Positions 1 to 23,544 of a stretch of DNA of 64,000 bases are shown piece by piece. The notes beneath the pieces were generated by a model. It ran no database searches, had not been told where the DNA came from, and worked only from the letters and a program-made list of their open reading frames with translations. Location of the stretch: the NCBI RefSeq assembly GCF_023856365.1, contig NC_064534.1:13536536-13600535 (forward strand), read 5' to 3'. Source of the stretch: Brienomyrus brachyistius. Its lineage: Eukaryota; Chordata; Actinopteri; Osteoglossiformes; Mormyridae. The position numbers and the translations under genes were made by a program. Within the stretch, counting starts at the first letter, position 1. Each line of letters starts with the position of its first letter.

Positions 1-414
1 CACAATAATACTGCATTTCACAATTTATGCATAGAGAACGCATACATTTCTCAGCATTCGTGAACTCTGGACATCAGCCATCCTCAGTATAAACAACTTT
101 TCTTTATACTTTGCTTACATCAGGGGAATTTCGACCAGAAAGCTGCAAAGCAGCTGACGGGGTAACAGAGGCATATCAGAAAGGGAAAATGTCAGTATTT
201 TCATCCAATGTATGATGCACACAAGAGATTAGAGCCGATATTATCAACCAATGCGAGTTAAACTGCAGATAAATCCGGATCAGCAGATAAATGACAAATA
301 AAAAGAAACAGAGAGGTGGGAGACCTTCGATCGCGATATGAGTGTTGTTGTGTAGTTTGTCCACCAGAGGGCAGACTGCAACTCCCATCAGCAACACAAG
401 TATTTGACCCTTAT

Positions 415-500
415 TTATCCATCCATCCTTCCTTTTTCCAAACCGGAGTATCCTTCTGGGTTGTGGGGAGTCTGGAGCCTATCCTGAGAGAGTGAGTTCA
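415..500. repeat. Degenerate dispersed fish repeat (CATCCATCC... type)
   Basis: The piece starts with CATCCATCC, continues with a degenerate 'cttttccaaaccgg' segment and ends with 'tggggagtctggagcctatcc'. That is the usual order of a repeat common in fish genomes, probably a LINE/SINE 3' part. Related pieces occur at 13610-13800, 19275-19400, 46735-46860 and 61415-61500. Confidence 0.5.
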
Positions 501-548
501 GGTTTGAGATGTAATCATATATTATTGGGAAGGGGGATCTAGCTCAAT

Positions 549-5058
<4,510 letters not shown>

Positions 5059-5180
5059 CTGCCGCCGTGGGTCATGTTGCAGTTTCATCCGGAAGAGAGA
5101 AGCGCCAGAAAAAGAAAAAAAAACACATATAGAGGGAGGGGAAAGAGCGTACGAACCAGCGCGCGCAACTTGCGCCTGCA
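5059..5180 (-). other. rhobtb2: Candidate first exon of rhobtb2 (mostly 5' UTR)
   Basis: On the minus strand a strong splice donor, GGCAG|GTAACA, ends a candidate exon at 5059 (GT at 5058-5057). An ATG at 5075-5073 is followed by five codons and two bases before the donor. Joining to the acceptor at 2845 puts this ATG in frame with the conserved start, which would add nine residues (MTHGGRSQL) before MDFDMDY. An in-frame TGA lies four codons upstream of that ATG. The 5' end of the exon is unknown; 5180 is a nominal limit. The exon is inferred from splice consensus, phase and GC content, not from homology. Confidence 0.45.
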
Positions 5181-8100
5181 AGCCCCTTCTTCCTAGAACT
5201 ACCCAGCTATATTCATATATTTATTTATCACATATTTAGGCCTATACATATATACTTTTATATTGCATACATACTTTCTCCCCCTATTCTATGCAGCTGT
5301 CTAAATCATGCGCGTACAGTTTTTATATATAACTTGTGACTACAAACAGATACAAATATCTAACGTTTCTAATGTTACTTCTAATATTGAACCGATAGAA
5401 GGAACGCTGTGTATTAATAGTGAGCATCAGAGGACCGCAAGCATGCAAGGTCGCAAATCAAGACACAGATCGGTCAGTCACCAGACGAAGGGGATCCGCA
5501 GTCACGTCGGTCCAACTGGCCGCTTCGCAAACTGCTCTTATCCGCAGCCCTTTTCATCAGGGTCGGAAAACATTACGAACGACGTAACTAAACAGCCCAA
5601 TCACCGCTTTATCAACATAAGACGAACTCTCACTGTAAGTTCTGCACGCTAGACGCACGAAGATACGGAAAGGCAGGGTCGCCGTTGGATTTATGACAAA
5701 GCTTCGTTATCTAAAAATGTTACAGGAAAGTGAACATGCGTGCAGTTATCTCAAAAGATAAACTCGTTTAAACGTGTTTATGGCACGCGTTTAATCTACG
5801 TGACTTCAATCTAAATTTCTCATCAAGACGTGCGAAAGACTCTGCATACTGAAAATACTTGCTGTTTAAGATATCGAAATATACAGCACGAGCATCGTAA
5901 CTGTAAATGCAATACAGGTGCACCGGACTGAACGATGCAATTGTATTACCTTTTTCTCCCTTTGGCTGAGCGCTTAACTTGACGTTTAAATAACTGCAGA
6001 AGGCACGTTGCACATCTCTCGTCTGGAAAATGGTGGTTGATGATTTCGCCATCTAGGCTCCGGTTTCCTAGGAAACGGTATTTATTTCCACATCATAGCG
6101 CTCCTCCATGCTGCTCGCACTTACTCGAACGACTGTTGGTAGTATTCCAGATGCAGGCTAAGTGATTCACTGCTGCTGATAACGGTACTACTTGAACGGA
6201 GGGCGGCTTTATAATCTTCAAACTCTCTGTATGTGGACAAACGTGTCCTTGGCAAGACTTGCTCGTATCTGTGATGTAGGCGACGTTTTAAATACAATGT
6301 CCGTGAGGAAAAAAAATTGCACGTTTGATCACAATGTCCGTCAAAATTGCAATTGTGTGGACCCCGGTTATGATGTGTAAGCAGGTAATAAAAGGCTTTG
6401 TGTTTGGCATCATCATGACCTGATATAGGTAGATTAGAATTACAGTAAACCAGTTATACAGACATGGGCCTATCTGTATATATATATATATATATATAGA
6501 ATGCACTTAGTGTAGAAAAAAAATCATTGCTCATCTAAATAAATTGCTTAGGTTAAGAACTGGCCAAGTGTCTAAAATCTAATGTTAGAAATAGATGCGA
6601 GTCACTTAGGCCTACAGTTAATTCGTAGAACGTAGGAACAAAAACAATCAGTTGACAGCAATACAGTGAAAACAACAATACAATTCCATATTGTAATAGG
6701 TAATAATAGGTATTCACCGGCTGGCACAAAGCAGTTGTTCTGACGAGTTGAGCTACCTATCGAGACGTATTATCAAGCCTTTTTGCGCATGTGCAGTCCC
6801 ACCGTTTGGGGGTGAAGGTTAGGTTTTAGGGGTTAGGGCTATCGATTAGCATCACGATAGTCTAACTCGACAAAGTAGTTCAACTCGACAGAACACCGGA
6901 TGTCCGACGCTTCTGCCTGCAGACACGCTGCAATTCATTCATAACCATCAGAACATGGTACAAAATATAATAATAGCGGTACTTTGCCAAGCAGGGCGAT
7001 GATGGCCCACAGTGCACCACGGCAGTAACTTGCTTAATGATTGTTATTTGGACCGTGCATCCATTAGGCTGAGGCAAGCTGTTTCACATTTATCCTGCAT
7101 GTATGCAATCGCAGAGGCCGTTCCTGGTGTGTTCTCTGCAGTTACTAGGCACTGTCATTGCAGTGTGTAATATCAGAAAGCAACGGCAGAGTAACGCTGA
7201 TTCATGCACATCTAACAGTCTAATGCATCACCCCCCCCCCCCCAGGCAAATGAACCGTTAAGTGTGTTCCTCAAGCAAACCCTTAGGAAAAATACAAAAA
7301 ATATTCTCACAATTCCATATGGATTACATAACTAACAAGGGATTTTCCTACCTGTATAAATAAAAACAGTAGGGATACAAATAACCTACAAAGACAACAT
7401 ACATCCTGTTAATGGAGTTAAGGCAAAATAAAACGAAGGACATACTCTTATGACGACAAGAATAAAAAGTAAGACAGAACAACACTGTTTTGAGCTTGAA
7501 GCTCGGTGCATTCATTTTATTTTCTATTCTATACACGACATAAACGCGCTCTCGTGTGACGCAAATCAGTTTTGCCCTTTGAATCGAGATAATATACCCT
7601 TAGTCTAACAGTGCACTTTCATTCGTGGATGATTGTCAAGGCCAGTGACACTTTCACAGTCATGCACTGCAGTCCTGAAAGACCTCCCGTTATGGCCACC
7701 ATCGCAGAGATGGAAGTACTGCCTTCCGGGTTTATGTCTGACGTGCTGTGCTACCTATACATGCAATACTGTTCAGTGATGAAATCCGGTTACACCAAAA
7801 CAAACAATATACCTTTCTGTCAAATGATTTATTTACAATTTATTATATAAAACGAATTAGTTAATATATTTACTTGGAGCATAGCAAAGCTAGTTTGCAT
7901 ATAAGTTTTAAGTTCGTTCACGCGCATTTTTATTTCGCTTTTTCTTTTTATGTGGCGTCATTGCTTACTGTTTTGCAACGCCGATAAAATGAATTTCATA
8001 TTGTACTAATCAACATTTAAATACACGTTTAACTGTTTTCTTTCTGTGAATCCAAAGTGCCACTAATTCCGTGGGACCGCATCGATTGTTACGTAACCCA

Positions 8101-10227
8101 ACATATCCGAGTAACATCGCTACACAAAAGCGAAGCGACACAAGATCCATCGAATTCGTACTGTACTGAAATATTCGGATTAAAACGGAACAGTTAGCGC
8201 CTTTTAATAAAACCCTGTCATTCCTTACCGCAACCGAGTGAAGTGCTGCATTGGGATGGCCGCCGTCTAACAGCGAGAGGAAGAACCGATCGCCATCAGA
8301 TGCGGTTTGCACCTGGAAACAGCCGGGTTTCAGCCTCATTTTCCCGGCAGAAAAAGCCAAGACTGCAATAGAAAGGGTCCGCGCCAGCTGTTGCAGACGT
8401 TAAGTTTGCTATGGACTGCGGATAGGTTAAGCAAAAACGCAGATTGAGTATCCTCCTATACAGCACGCAGCCCCCACGGCGGCACCAAGCAGGAATAAGG
8501 CATCATCCTCACGTTGCATATGGATACGCACAGCAGCATACCTCATTCATTATGGGGCAACGACCCTCCGAAATCTCCAGAAATCCCATTCCAAACGTAA
8601 TTGCCTCCCATAACTCCATGTTCAGAGCTTTAAATTCCCTCAAGGACTTAAGCAGATCATTTTTTTTTTGTTGGTCAAAATCCAAAACAAAAATTTTAAT
8701 AATCTAAGCTGGCAAGTATTTCAGGCGAGCACTGTTAACTCTGCCTTAAACAGTGATGGTAATTAGCATTCACGAAGATTTGTGAGTGACCAGCCACAAA
8801 TTTAAAGTCTTAAAATATTTCTTAAGCTAGATCTGCTAAAAATAAAAATTAGTCTGTAAACGCAAGAAACACCAGAAGTATTAAACTGATTAAGGATGGA
8901 TGGTGTCCTTTATTATTTAATGAGTGAAAGTCCTGGGGAGAGATTCAAAGCGGTTTACTGCGTGTCGTACATCAGAAAGACATCGTACATTGACAGCAGT
9001 CTATTACCTTAGATGGATAATAATATAAATACTCTGCCTTTTCAAAGTGATATATCGCAATAATATGTCATTTCTAATGATTTATTTATAGCAACGTGGT
9101 AATGTTGAATAACAATATATATAGCATGAAGAAATACATTTCTTTCTCCTCCTTTAGTTCAAGAATAATAACCTGACTACTTTTCTCCTCCCAATGTTGG
9201 GGGTCACAATACTAGCCTGGTTGGTGTCATGGGGGGGGGGGGCATTTGTGGGCCACTGCCCCCCCCCCCCCAAACAACAACCACCAATGACATCATTTTT
9301 TTACATAATAGTTGTTTTTTTATAGAGGCATTTATCCTAAAACAAATAAGCCTGTTCTCACTGGATCAGCTGCTTACCCAGTGACTCCCCCCAGCAAGTC
9401 GACAACTTCTACCATTCTTTGGGTTAGAAGATTGCAGTAGCCATTGAAGCCCATGAAGTTCACACCTTGTTGTCAACCGGGGAGGGGCTGGGTGACAACG
9501 GTACAAGCTATCAGTGGGGAGAACTGGGGAGTGGCGATGGTCGTTCCAAATCCAAATCGCTGACTGTGGTTTGCTAAGTCAGCAGCCTCTTAGAAGGCGC
9601 CCTTACCAGAATCGGCCCAAGGACGAAGGAGGGAGTTAGACAGTGGCAAGGGGGACCCAACTTAATAATTTAAATGCAAATGTCTTATTAGGTGAGGGGA
9701 CAAATAAAGGCAATTTAAATATTGGGGAGTACACGCGCTCCCCAGTTCCTACACCAATGGATCCGCCTCTGGAAAGCTGCTCTCGTTTTTACAGATATCA
9801 CATTTATACAGTGGCCCCACTTGGACTACATCCTGGTTGTCTAATATATTTCTCAAAATGAGAGTGTTATGATAAGAAGGACACGCAGACTAGAACCCAA
9901 GCCGTAGCTTGGAGGAGATTCTGAGTCAGCGTTTTCACTGGGTTCTCTTTAGGGAGGTCTTTGCTGGGCACTGGGTGTCCTGATGCTTATATCTAGTTAC
10001 GATATTCTGCTCATCAGTTTTCATGTTTCATTCCACTCTTCCTCCGCAGGGATGCTGACTTCACTGCAGACAAAAACATCAAGGTACGTGCATATCTGTA
10101 CAGTTGTCCGTCGTCAGCTGATATGACCCGGTCCATTCGCCCTTTCTTGTCTTTCTTGCTGTGGGGTTGTGGTGCAGCTGAGCCATCCTGCCAGGATTGT
10201 GGGAAGGAACACAATGTACAGCAGCAT
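5181..10227. other. AT-rich intergenic stretch, no gene recognised
   Basis: There are scattered open frames up to 116 codons, none with recognisable domains. Contents worth noting: a perfect 14-bp palindrome GTTTCCTAGGAAAC at 6063-6076; a TA run at 6476-6499; a TTAGGG-like patch at 6808-6840; C13 at 7231-7243; G12 at 9231-9242 followed by C13 at 9259-9271. Confidence 0.5.
6063..6076. promoter_or_regulatory. Perfect palindrome GTTTCCTAGGAAAC
   Basis: A 14-bp perfect palindrome. It resembles an RFX X-box half-site pair and also holds a TTC-N4-GAA arrangement like a STAT6-type site. It lies between rhobtb2 and ido1, about 8.7 kb upstream of the ido1 start. Function is not shown. Confidence 0.25.
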
Positions 10228-10552
10228 TACACTGACTGACCATTTTATTGGGAACGGCAAACTAATACCGGCTGGGACCCACTTTTGCCTCCAGAACAGC
10301 TTTGAGGGTTGATGAGTACTGCATTCAGGGGAGCCTTTCTGCACACCACAGCGGCACTGAGCTGTTATTTTTGCACTTGTGACCTTCCTGCTAACGTTAA
10401 CAAGTCCGGCCATCCTCCTCTGACCATTCTCATTAATGGGTGTTTTTTTTTTTTTGCCCACAGAGCTGCCCCTGACTGGATGTTTTTTTTTTTAATCGCA
10501 CCATTCCCTGTAAACTCTACACACTGTACTGTGTGATAATCCCAGAAGGGTG
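10228..10552 (-). mobile_element. Internally deleted Tc1/mariner-like relic
   Basis: The left end reads tacactgactgaccattttattggg, then 'taatacc' and 'ttttgcctccagaac'. Downstream come 'ccggccatcctcctctgacc', 'gcccacagagctgcc' and 'ccctgtaaactct'. This is the order of segments, with the middle missing, of a widespread fish Tc1-like transposon whose transposase reads on the minus strand. The frame is broken and T runs interrupt it (10442, 10482). Confidence 0.6.
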
Positions 10553-10964
10553 GCTGTATGTGACGTCTAAAAATGGCAAAACATTCAGAAGCACTTAGAT
10601 CGTGCAGCTTAGCTGTTTTAGTGCTTAGCCTATCAGTAAGTGAAAGTATGATACTTCGTTTGCCATTAGTACAATACTGGCAGCCCCTGGGTTAAGGGCA
10701 TCTGACTTCTGGACAACTCATACTTTCGAACTGACTGCCATAGAGCCTATTGTATTCAGAATTTGGGTTAAACGCAGGGGTTCATAAAAATTAACGCACA
10801 TACTTCTTTGAATGAAAACATAGTGCGGCTTCAGCGGTTCATCGGCTTCAGGTGCAGTACAGGGACTGCCTGTACGTAGGAATTCTTTTGATTCTTTGAT
10901 GTCACTTCCTGCTCTCTATGATTCACATGTACCGCCTATACAGAAAGGGGAACTTTTGGTGTCA

Positions 10965-11135
10965 GAGTGCAGGGCCAGTGGAGATCCCTGGAGCCACTGG
11001 GGATAAGGACCTCTCTCAAGGGCTCAGTGGTGATTACTCTGCTGGCCGTCGGCTTGGAACCCACAACATTCTGACCATAGGCACTGATTCATACCCTTCT
11101 GAGCTATACACCACCCTGAATGATACACTGTTACG
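10965..11135 (-). repeat. SINE/L2-like fragment, minus orientation
   Basis: It contains 'tctctcaagggctcagtggtgattactctgc' and 'cttggaacccacaacattctgacc', the reverse-oriented hallmarks of fish SINE/L2 repeats seen again at 3660, 13935 and 44335. Confidence 0.45.
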
Positions 11136-11375
11136 TGAGGTGCCATGAAAGGGGCAGGAGGGGGGGAATCCATGGGTCCCTGAGTGACAGAGGCCCAAAA
11201 TCTCTAGTGGCACCTCTGACTGCTACATGCCCGAGCCTTTTCACCCTGCCTGTGTGCTGTCTGTATTCAGTTGCAACCACAATTACTTGTTTATTTTTGG
11301 TGGCACAGATTGAATTAACAAGCATATTTACCAAATTAACTGAAAACTGAGGGCATGTTAGCTGTATATTTTAAC

Positions 11376-11545
11376 CTAGGGCTCCCCACTTCCAGTCTTA
11401 GAGGGCCATAATCCAGCACAGTTTGCACATTTCCTTGCTCAAACATCTTAATCAGCTAATTATCAGGTTTAGTAGGTGTTTCTGAGAAAGGAAACCTACA
11501 GACTGTGTTGGATTCTGACCTTCCAGCACTGGAACGGGCAAGCCA
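11376..11545. mobile_element. hAT-like MITE, palindromic ends
   Basis: The ends are inverted: 'cccacttccagtcttagagggcc...aatccagcacag' on the left and 'ctgtgttggattctgaccttccagcactgg' on the right. Between them is 'cttaatcagctaattatcaggtttagtaggtgt'. This is the layout of a very common fish non-autonomous element. It ends directly beside the element starting at 11550. Confidence 0.6.
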
Positions 11546-11549
11546 TGTA

Positions 11550-12716
11550 CAGTCAAATCTGTCTTATCCGGACCTCCAATATATACGAGCATCTCCCTCT
11601 ACCGGGCAGCTCTAGGTACGCGCATGCGCAAATTAATTTTACACAATCAGCAGCTGTTGTTACTAGCATCAGTATAGGGTTGGGGGTTATAACAGAGTGA
11701 AAGGGGACGTGGAGCAAGGGAAGGACAGGGTGCGATGGACAAGGGAACGCCACGGACACAAAACAAATAGACCCATTGCAAAAGCACTCAGGAGTGACTA
11801 TAGCGAACATAAACAAAACCCAGCTTCCGAATGTAACCCAACGCTACCTTACCAAAGTGCAGAGAAAACACAATGACAAATTCTACACCTTACTCCCTAT
11901 CCACACAACAGCATACAATTTAAGATTGGAAAACAAAAATGGCAGTCACTCCGTATGCGCCAGAAACACACACCAGATATCAAATCCCGAAGGGCACGCC
12001 AAGACGTTAATCAAAAACCGGGCGAGAATTCGAAAGACGAAACCAAATAGCAAGTAAACCAAAGCGAAAGTACAGACTAGGGCAAAGCGAAAATCAGAAA
12101 TCAAATAAACCAATCATACACAGTAATATCCATCAAAGAAAAGCAAACCAACATCAACAATTAATAACTGAGCAGAACTCCCGAGACATCTTGTGGTCGG
12201 CTTTTCAATTCGGAAAACGGAAGTGACGAACTCCGCATACAGAGAGTTGTAGGCGGAGTCTGCACGTGGAGGCGGGGCGAACGTCGAATGCAGAGCGAGC
12301 TAGACACTGCTGTGGGCGGAGCTGAAGTTGGCGGCGCATAAAACAAAATCCATGGCTTCAAAAAGTAAGGGTAGTGTCATGTCCTTCCAAAAGGCGCTCG
12401 ATATCATTACAGAGATACGAAAAGGAAAATCACACAGTTGCAGTCTATGATACAGAAAGTAAAGAAAAGATCATCCAGCTCACTTGATGCTGGTTAAAAC
12501 CTGGATGAACACTGCAAGAATAAAACGGGATGATTCACTAGCTCAGACTGAAATAACATTTTATTATAAGCCTTGTACCTCATAAATATGTAGTTTGTAT
12601 GTATACACATGTACATATGCATTGTACTGTACTCTACTAAGTATTTCTAAGTTACGAGCATTTCTTTCTTACGGGCACCTCGGTCCCATTCTGTCCGGAA
12701 AAGGGAGGTTTGACTG
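11550..12716. mobile_element. Pogo/Tigger-like non-autonomous DNA transposon (1.17 kb)
   Basis: The ends are inverted: left CAGTCAAATCTGTCTTATCCGG and 'tacgagcatctcc', right CCGGAAAAGGGAGGTTTGACTG preceded by 'tacgagcatttc'. The dinucleotide TA flanks both ends (11548-11549 and 12717-12718), the target duplication expected of the Tc1/mariner/pogo superfamily. No intact transposase frame is seen inside. Confidence 0.7.
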
Positions 12717-13609
12717 TATTTACTTGTCATGTGAGACTGAGAAATTGTACACTACTACACCTCCTGTTATTCTCCCTGTGTAAATGAAATTGTCAGCAAT
12801 TCGAAAGGGAACAAACAATAAATGCATTGTACAGGTCAGTGGTTATGCAGCTGAACACTGTACACTGATATCAGCTGAACACTAATAATGAAAAGCCGTG
12901 GACACCGTTGGCATCCTGATGTGTTTTAGACCCCAGTGTCATACAGCAAACTACAAAGCTAAGGCTCCAACTCCATTACTAAAGGGTCCGAGATCAGAAT
13001 GTAGATAATGAGAGCATAGATGTGCAATACGCAATGACAATAGAGAAGCATGTTCAACATTCTTTCATGGAATAATCTCTTTGCCATTCAGGAATGCATA
13101 TGCAATAATAAAGGGGTGAAGTCTAGGAATAAATGTCAGCATTATAATGAAAGCAGGATTATTTTTCTGCATACTAGGCACCCTTTTTGTGTCTTAACAC
13201 CCTAAACTATGAATGTAAATCTGCTTGTCACTGTCACTGTAAAGGTATATTGGGTACCAGTAGGGGGCAATACATCACTGTCATGCTTTATGTTTCTTGG
13301 TAGCTCCCTTTGACTGTGGTAATTATACGATTTACTATGAACGTTTGAGCTTGTAAATGTATCAACAGGGTTTCTCTCCTGTATTGTCACCAATGTGCTT
13401 CACAATAAATAGCATTTTAAATCATTTTTTTATGCCATAGTTTTTATAAAACCTTTATGTCTAAGATGCAAAGATGAATGTTATGGATTAGTTATATCAT
13501 GACAGAATGCCTGCTCATTCATTGGCAACAGAGGTTATTTTGCTGGTTAGAACATCAAAAATACTGTAAAACATCTCTAGATATTTGTGATGGACCAAAC
13601 ATTATTGTA

Positions 13610-13800
13610 TTTTCCATCCATCTTCCTCACTGCTTTTGAAGTACTGGTTTGCGGTAAGCCTACAGTCTACCCCAAAACACATGGTGACGAAGGTCACAGC
13701 GGCTGAGATGCCAGTCCATCGTGAGCCACACTCAGAGGATTCAAACCTCCACCCCTGCAGGTGGGAACCCTCAACCGTGACCACTAAAGCACCACATTAA
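13610..13800. repeat. Degenerate dispersed fish repeat (CATCCATC... type)
   Basis: It starts 'ccatccatcttcctcactgctt', contains 'tgccagtccatcgtgagcc' and ends with 'attcaaacctccacccctgcaggtgggaacc'. Same family as 415-500. Confidence 0.5.
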
Positions 13801-13934
13801 CCGCCACTTAGCCTTTTAATCGCTATCAATCTAATAATGGTGATATTGCATTGACAGTTATAGTTTAATTAGCGAACATATGCTAGCTATATTTATTTAA
13901 CCATTGGTTCGTCCAATAATTAGCCACTCGCTAA

Positions 13935-14085
13935 ATGGGGTGGTGTGAGGCTCCGTGCCCATGATTGGAAGGTCACAGTGATGTCAGCATCGGGCCCTTG
14001 AGCAAGGCCCTTAACCCCGAGAGCTCCAGGAACTGCCTGGCCCTGCTCTGCTAAATAAATAAATGCAGTGTAAATAGCTGTGACG
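13935..14085 (+). repeat. SINE/L2-like fragment
   Basis: It contains 'gcccttgagcaaggcccttaaccc' and 'tgctaaataaataaatgcagtg', typical of the 3' half of fish SINE/L2 repeats. It lies about 0.7 kb upstream of the ido1 start. Confidence 0.55.
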
Positions 14086-14783
14086 GTTTGCTGGTCCAGA
14101 GGCTATCCTAGGACATAGCAGTAGCAGGAAGGCAGCTCATCGTAATACATAAAGATGGATATAACTGCAGGCTATCAGAAGACAGACTTCCAGTCATAGT
14201 AGGTGAAGCATTTTAATGAAGGCCTGCATAGCCTTTTCACTGTCTCTCTTTCCTGGGCAGACTCTTTATTACCTGTACAGGCTGAAAATGTAGCTGCAAA
14301 GCTGCCGTAAAAAGGGGGGGGGGGGGTGTTACGATGAGTCCAAGGCCCCCTGAGTGACAAGGGCCTTAAAAAATTTGCAACATAATTGGATTGGTCTGGG
14401 TTGGGGGACCAATAAGATGTGCTTTCATATGGCCCAGGATCTGCAGTGGTGCCCCAGTGTAGCTGTGCTGCTCTGCATCAGCTGGAGCAGTTATCACCGG
14501 TCAGATGCCTCCCCAGCTGATTGCCCTGAACTCTTGCCCCTGAGGACGGCATTTCTAGTTTAGCAGATAACTGCGCAAAGTTTGTGACTAAAGGTAAAGT
14601 GTTGTGTAAGGGGGGAGGGGGGTTGCGGTGTTGGGACGTGTGATATTGACACGCTGACTTTCCTGCTTGGTGGGACTCGGATGGGTACAGATGGGGTCAC
14701 CGGTGTGAAGAGCCTCCGGCGGCCTCTGCCTCCTCATACCCTCTGGGACGTGCTCCCCACCGTCTGGAACCGCGGTCCACAGC

Positions 14784-22327
<7,544 letters not shown>

Positions 22328-22390
22328 CGGCGTGGCGTCTCCACTGCTAATGTCCAGCAGACATTAAGCGTTTGGTATAAAAACTCATCC

Positions 22391-22396
22391 AATAAA
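22391..22396 (+). terminator. ido1: ido1 polyadenylation signal AATAAA
   Basis: The first canonical AATAAA after the stop, 64 bases downstream, giving a short 3' UTR. Confidence 0.7.
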
Positions 22397-23544
22397 AATT
22401 AGATTACTTCGAAACCAAACCACTCTGTCGCTAACTAAATTACCCAATTTAACACTGACACCCACTATCAGACATCAGCCTCACTCCAAACCACAATCGC
22501 AACCAAAACCAACCATTTTCACATAATTCAACTTCTAATGCGCCATGAAATCTAAATTATAATGATGGGGGAGGGGGAAAAAATCCTGTTTTCCTAACTC
22601 AAGCTAATTCCAGTCATACCATGCAATCTAATTCCTGTAGGCCACAGAAACGCTGCTTGGTGGCTATTTTTAGAACGAGCCGAGGATGAAAGACAGGAGG
22701 TCGGCCCACTTTTTCACCAGAAAAAGGGGTGTCCCATCCTTACACGAGTATGGTGCTTCACAGCAAAATCACCGCGACCCCCCTCCGTTGCCGCTCAGGT
22801 GCACGGGAGCTGCAGTACTGCAGAAATCCAGAAGAGGGCACCGTAGCACACTGAAATTCCTGGAGCGTGTGGCACGCACATTAGGCACTAGCAGGCAGGA
22901 AACCTGCCTGTCGAGCCAGCCTCTTACAGCTACCTCCCGTAAGCAGAGATTCACTGCTGCCACTACCATTTTCATACTACTATCTAGCTACATACTATCA
23001 CCCCCCTTATGCAAATTCAATTTTTCATTCAACCCATACTCACATATACCTTATGTGATGATATCATATGATGCACGTTGACACTCATATGACTGAAGTA
23101 TTTGCATGGGTTATGCCATAAATCTGTCACACCGGTGACTGGCCACCCCAGAAGTCACACCTTGTGTGACAGCAAAGACTGTAGCTGGGCTTTATGGCCG
23201 AGGTGTTAAAGGGCCCGTATTCAAAGGGGTGAGCCAGTAGTATAAAAATGAATTATATAGAACATTTCTTGACACCGACTTATATTGGAAGGTTAATGTG
23301 TGTTAAAATGTATTCTGGTTTATTTCCATATTTATCCATAATTACATATTTAAATATCCATTATTTGAGGATCATGCACATTTTTATGAATCTTTCCTGT
23401 CAGGATTCCAGAGGCGTGACATTTTAAAGATATGGTTCACTTTAGGAATGTACAGTGACCCTGGTGTCATTCCCACACAGGGCTGCTTTTAAGAAAATGG
23501 AACCGATTGCTATGGGGAAAGAACAACCTCTGAGTGGGTCCCTG
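22397..23544. other. Intergenic stretch after ido1, no gene recognised
   Basis: AT-rich at both ends, with one open frame of 131 codons (22686-23081) lacking recognisable domains or codon signal. Confidence 0.5.

Noticed and set aside
6808..6840. TTAGGG-like patch suggesting an interstitial telomeric repeat
   Set aside because: Only irregular GGTTAGG/GGGTTAGGG segments, no tandem array; similar strings occur in common fish repeats.
14100..14783. Interferon-response elements (GAAANNGAAA) upstream of ido1
   Set aside because: No clean match was found; the nearest, TTTTCACTGTCTCTCTTTCC near 14236, is imperfect.
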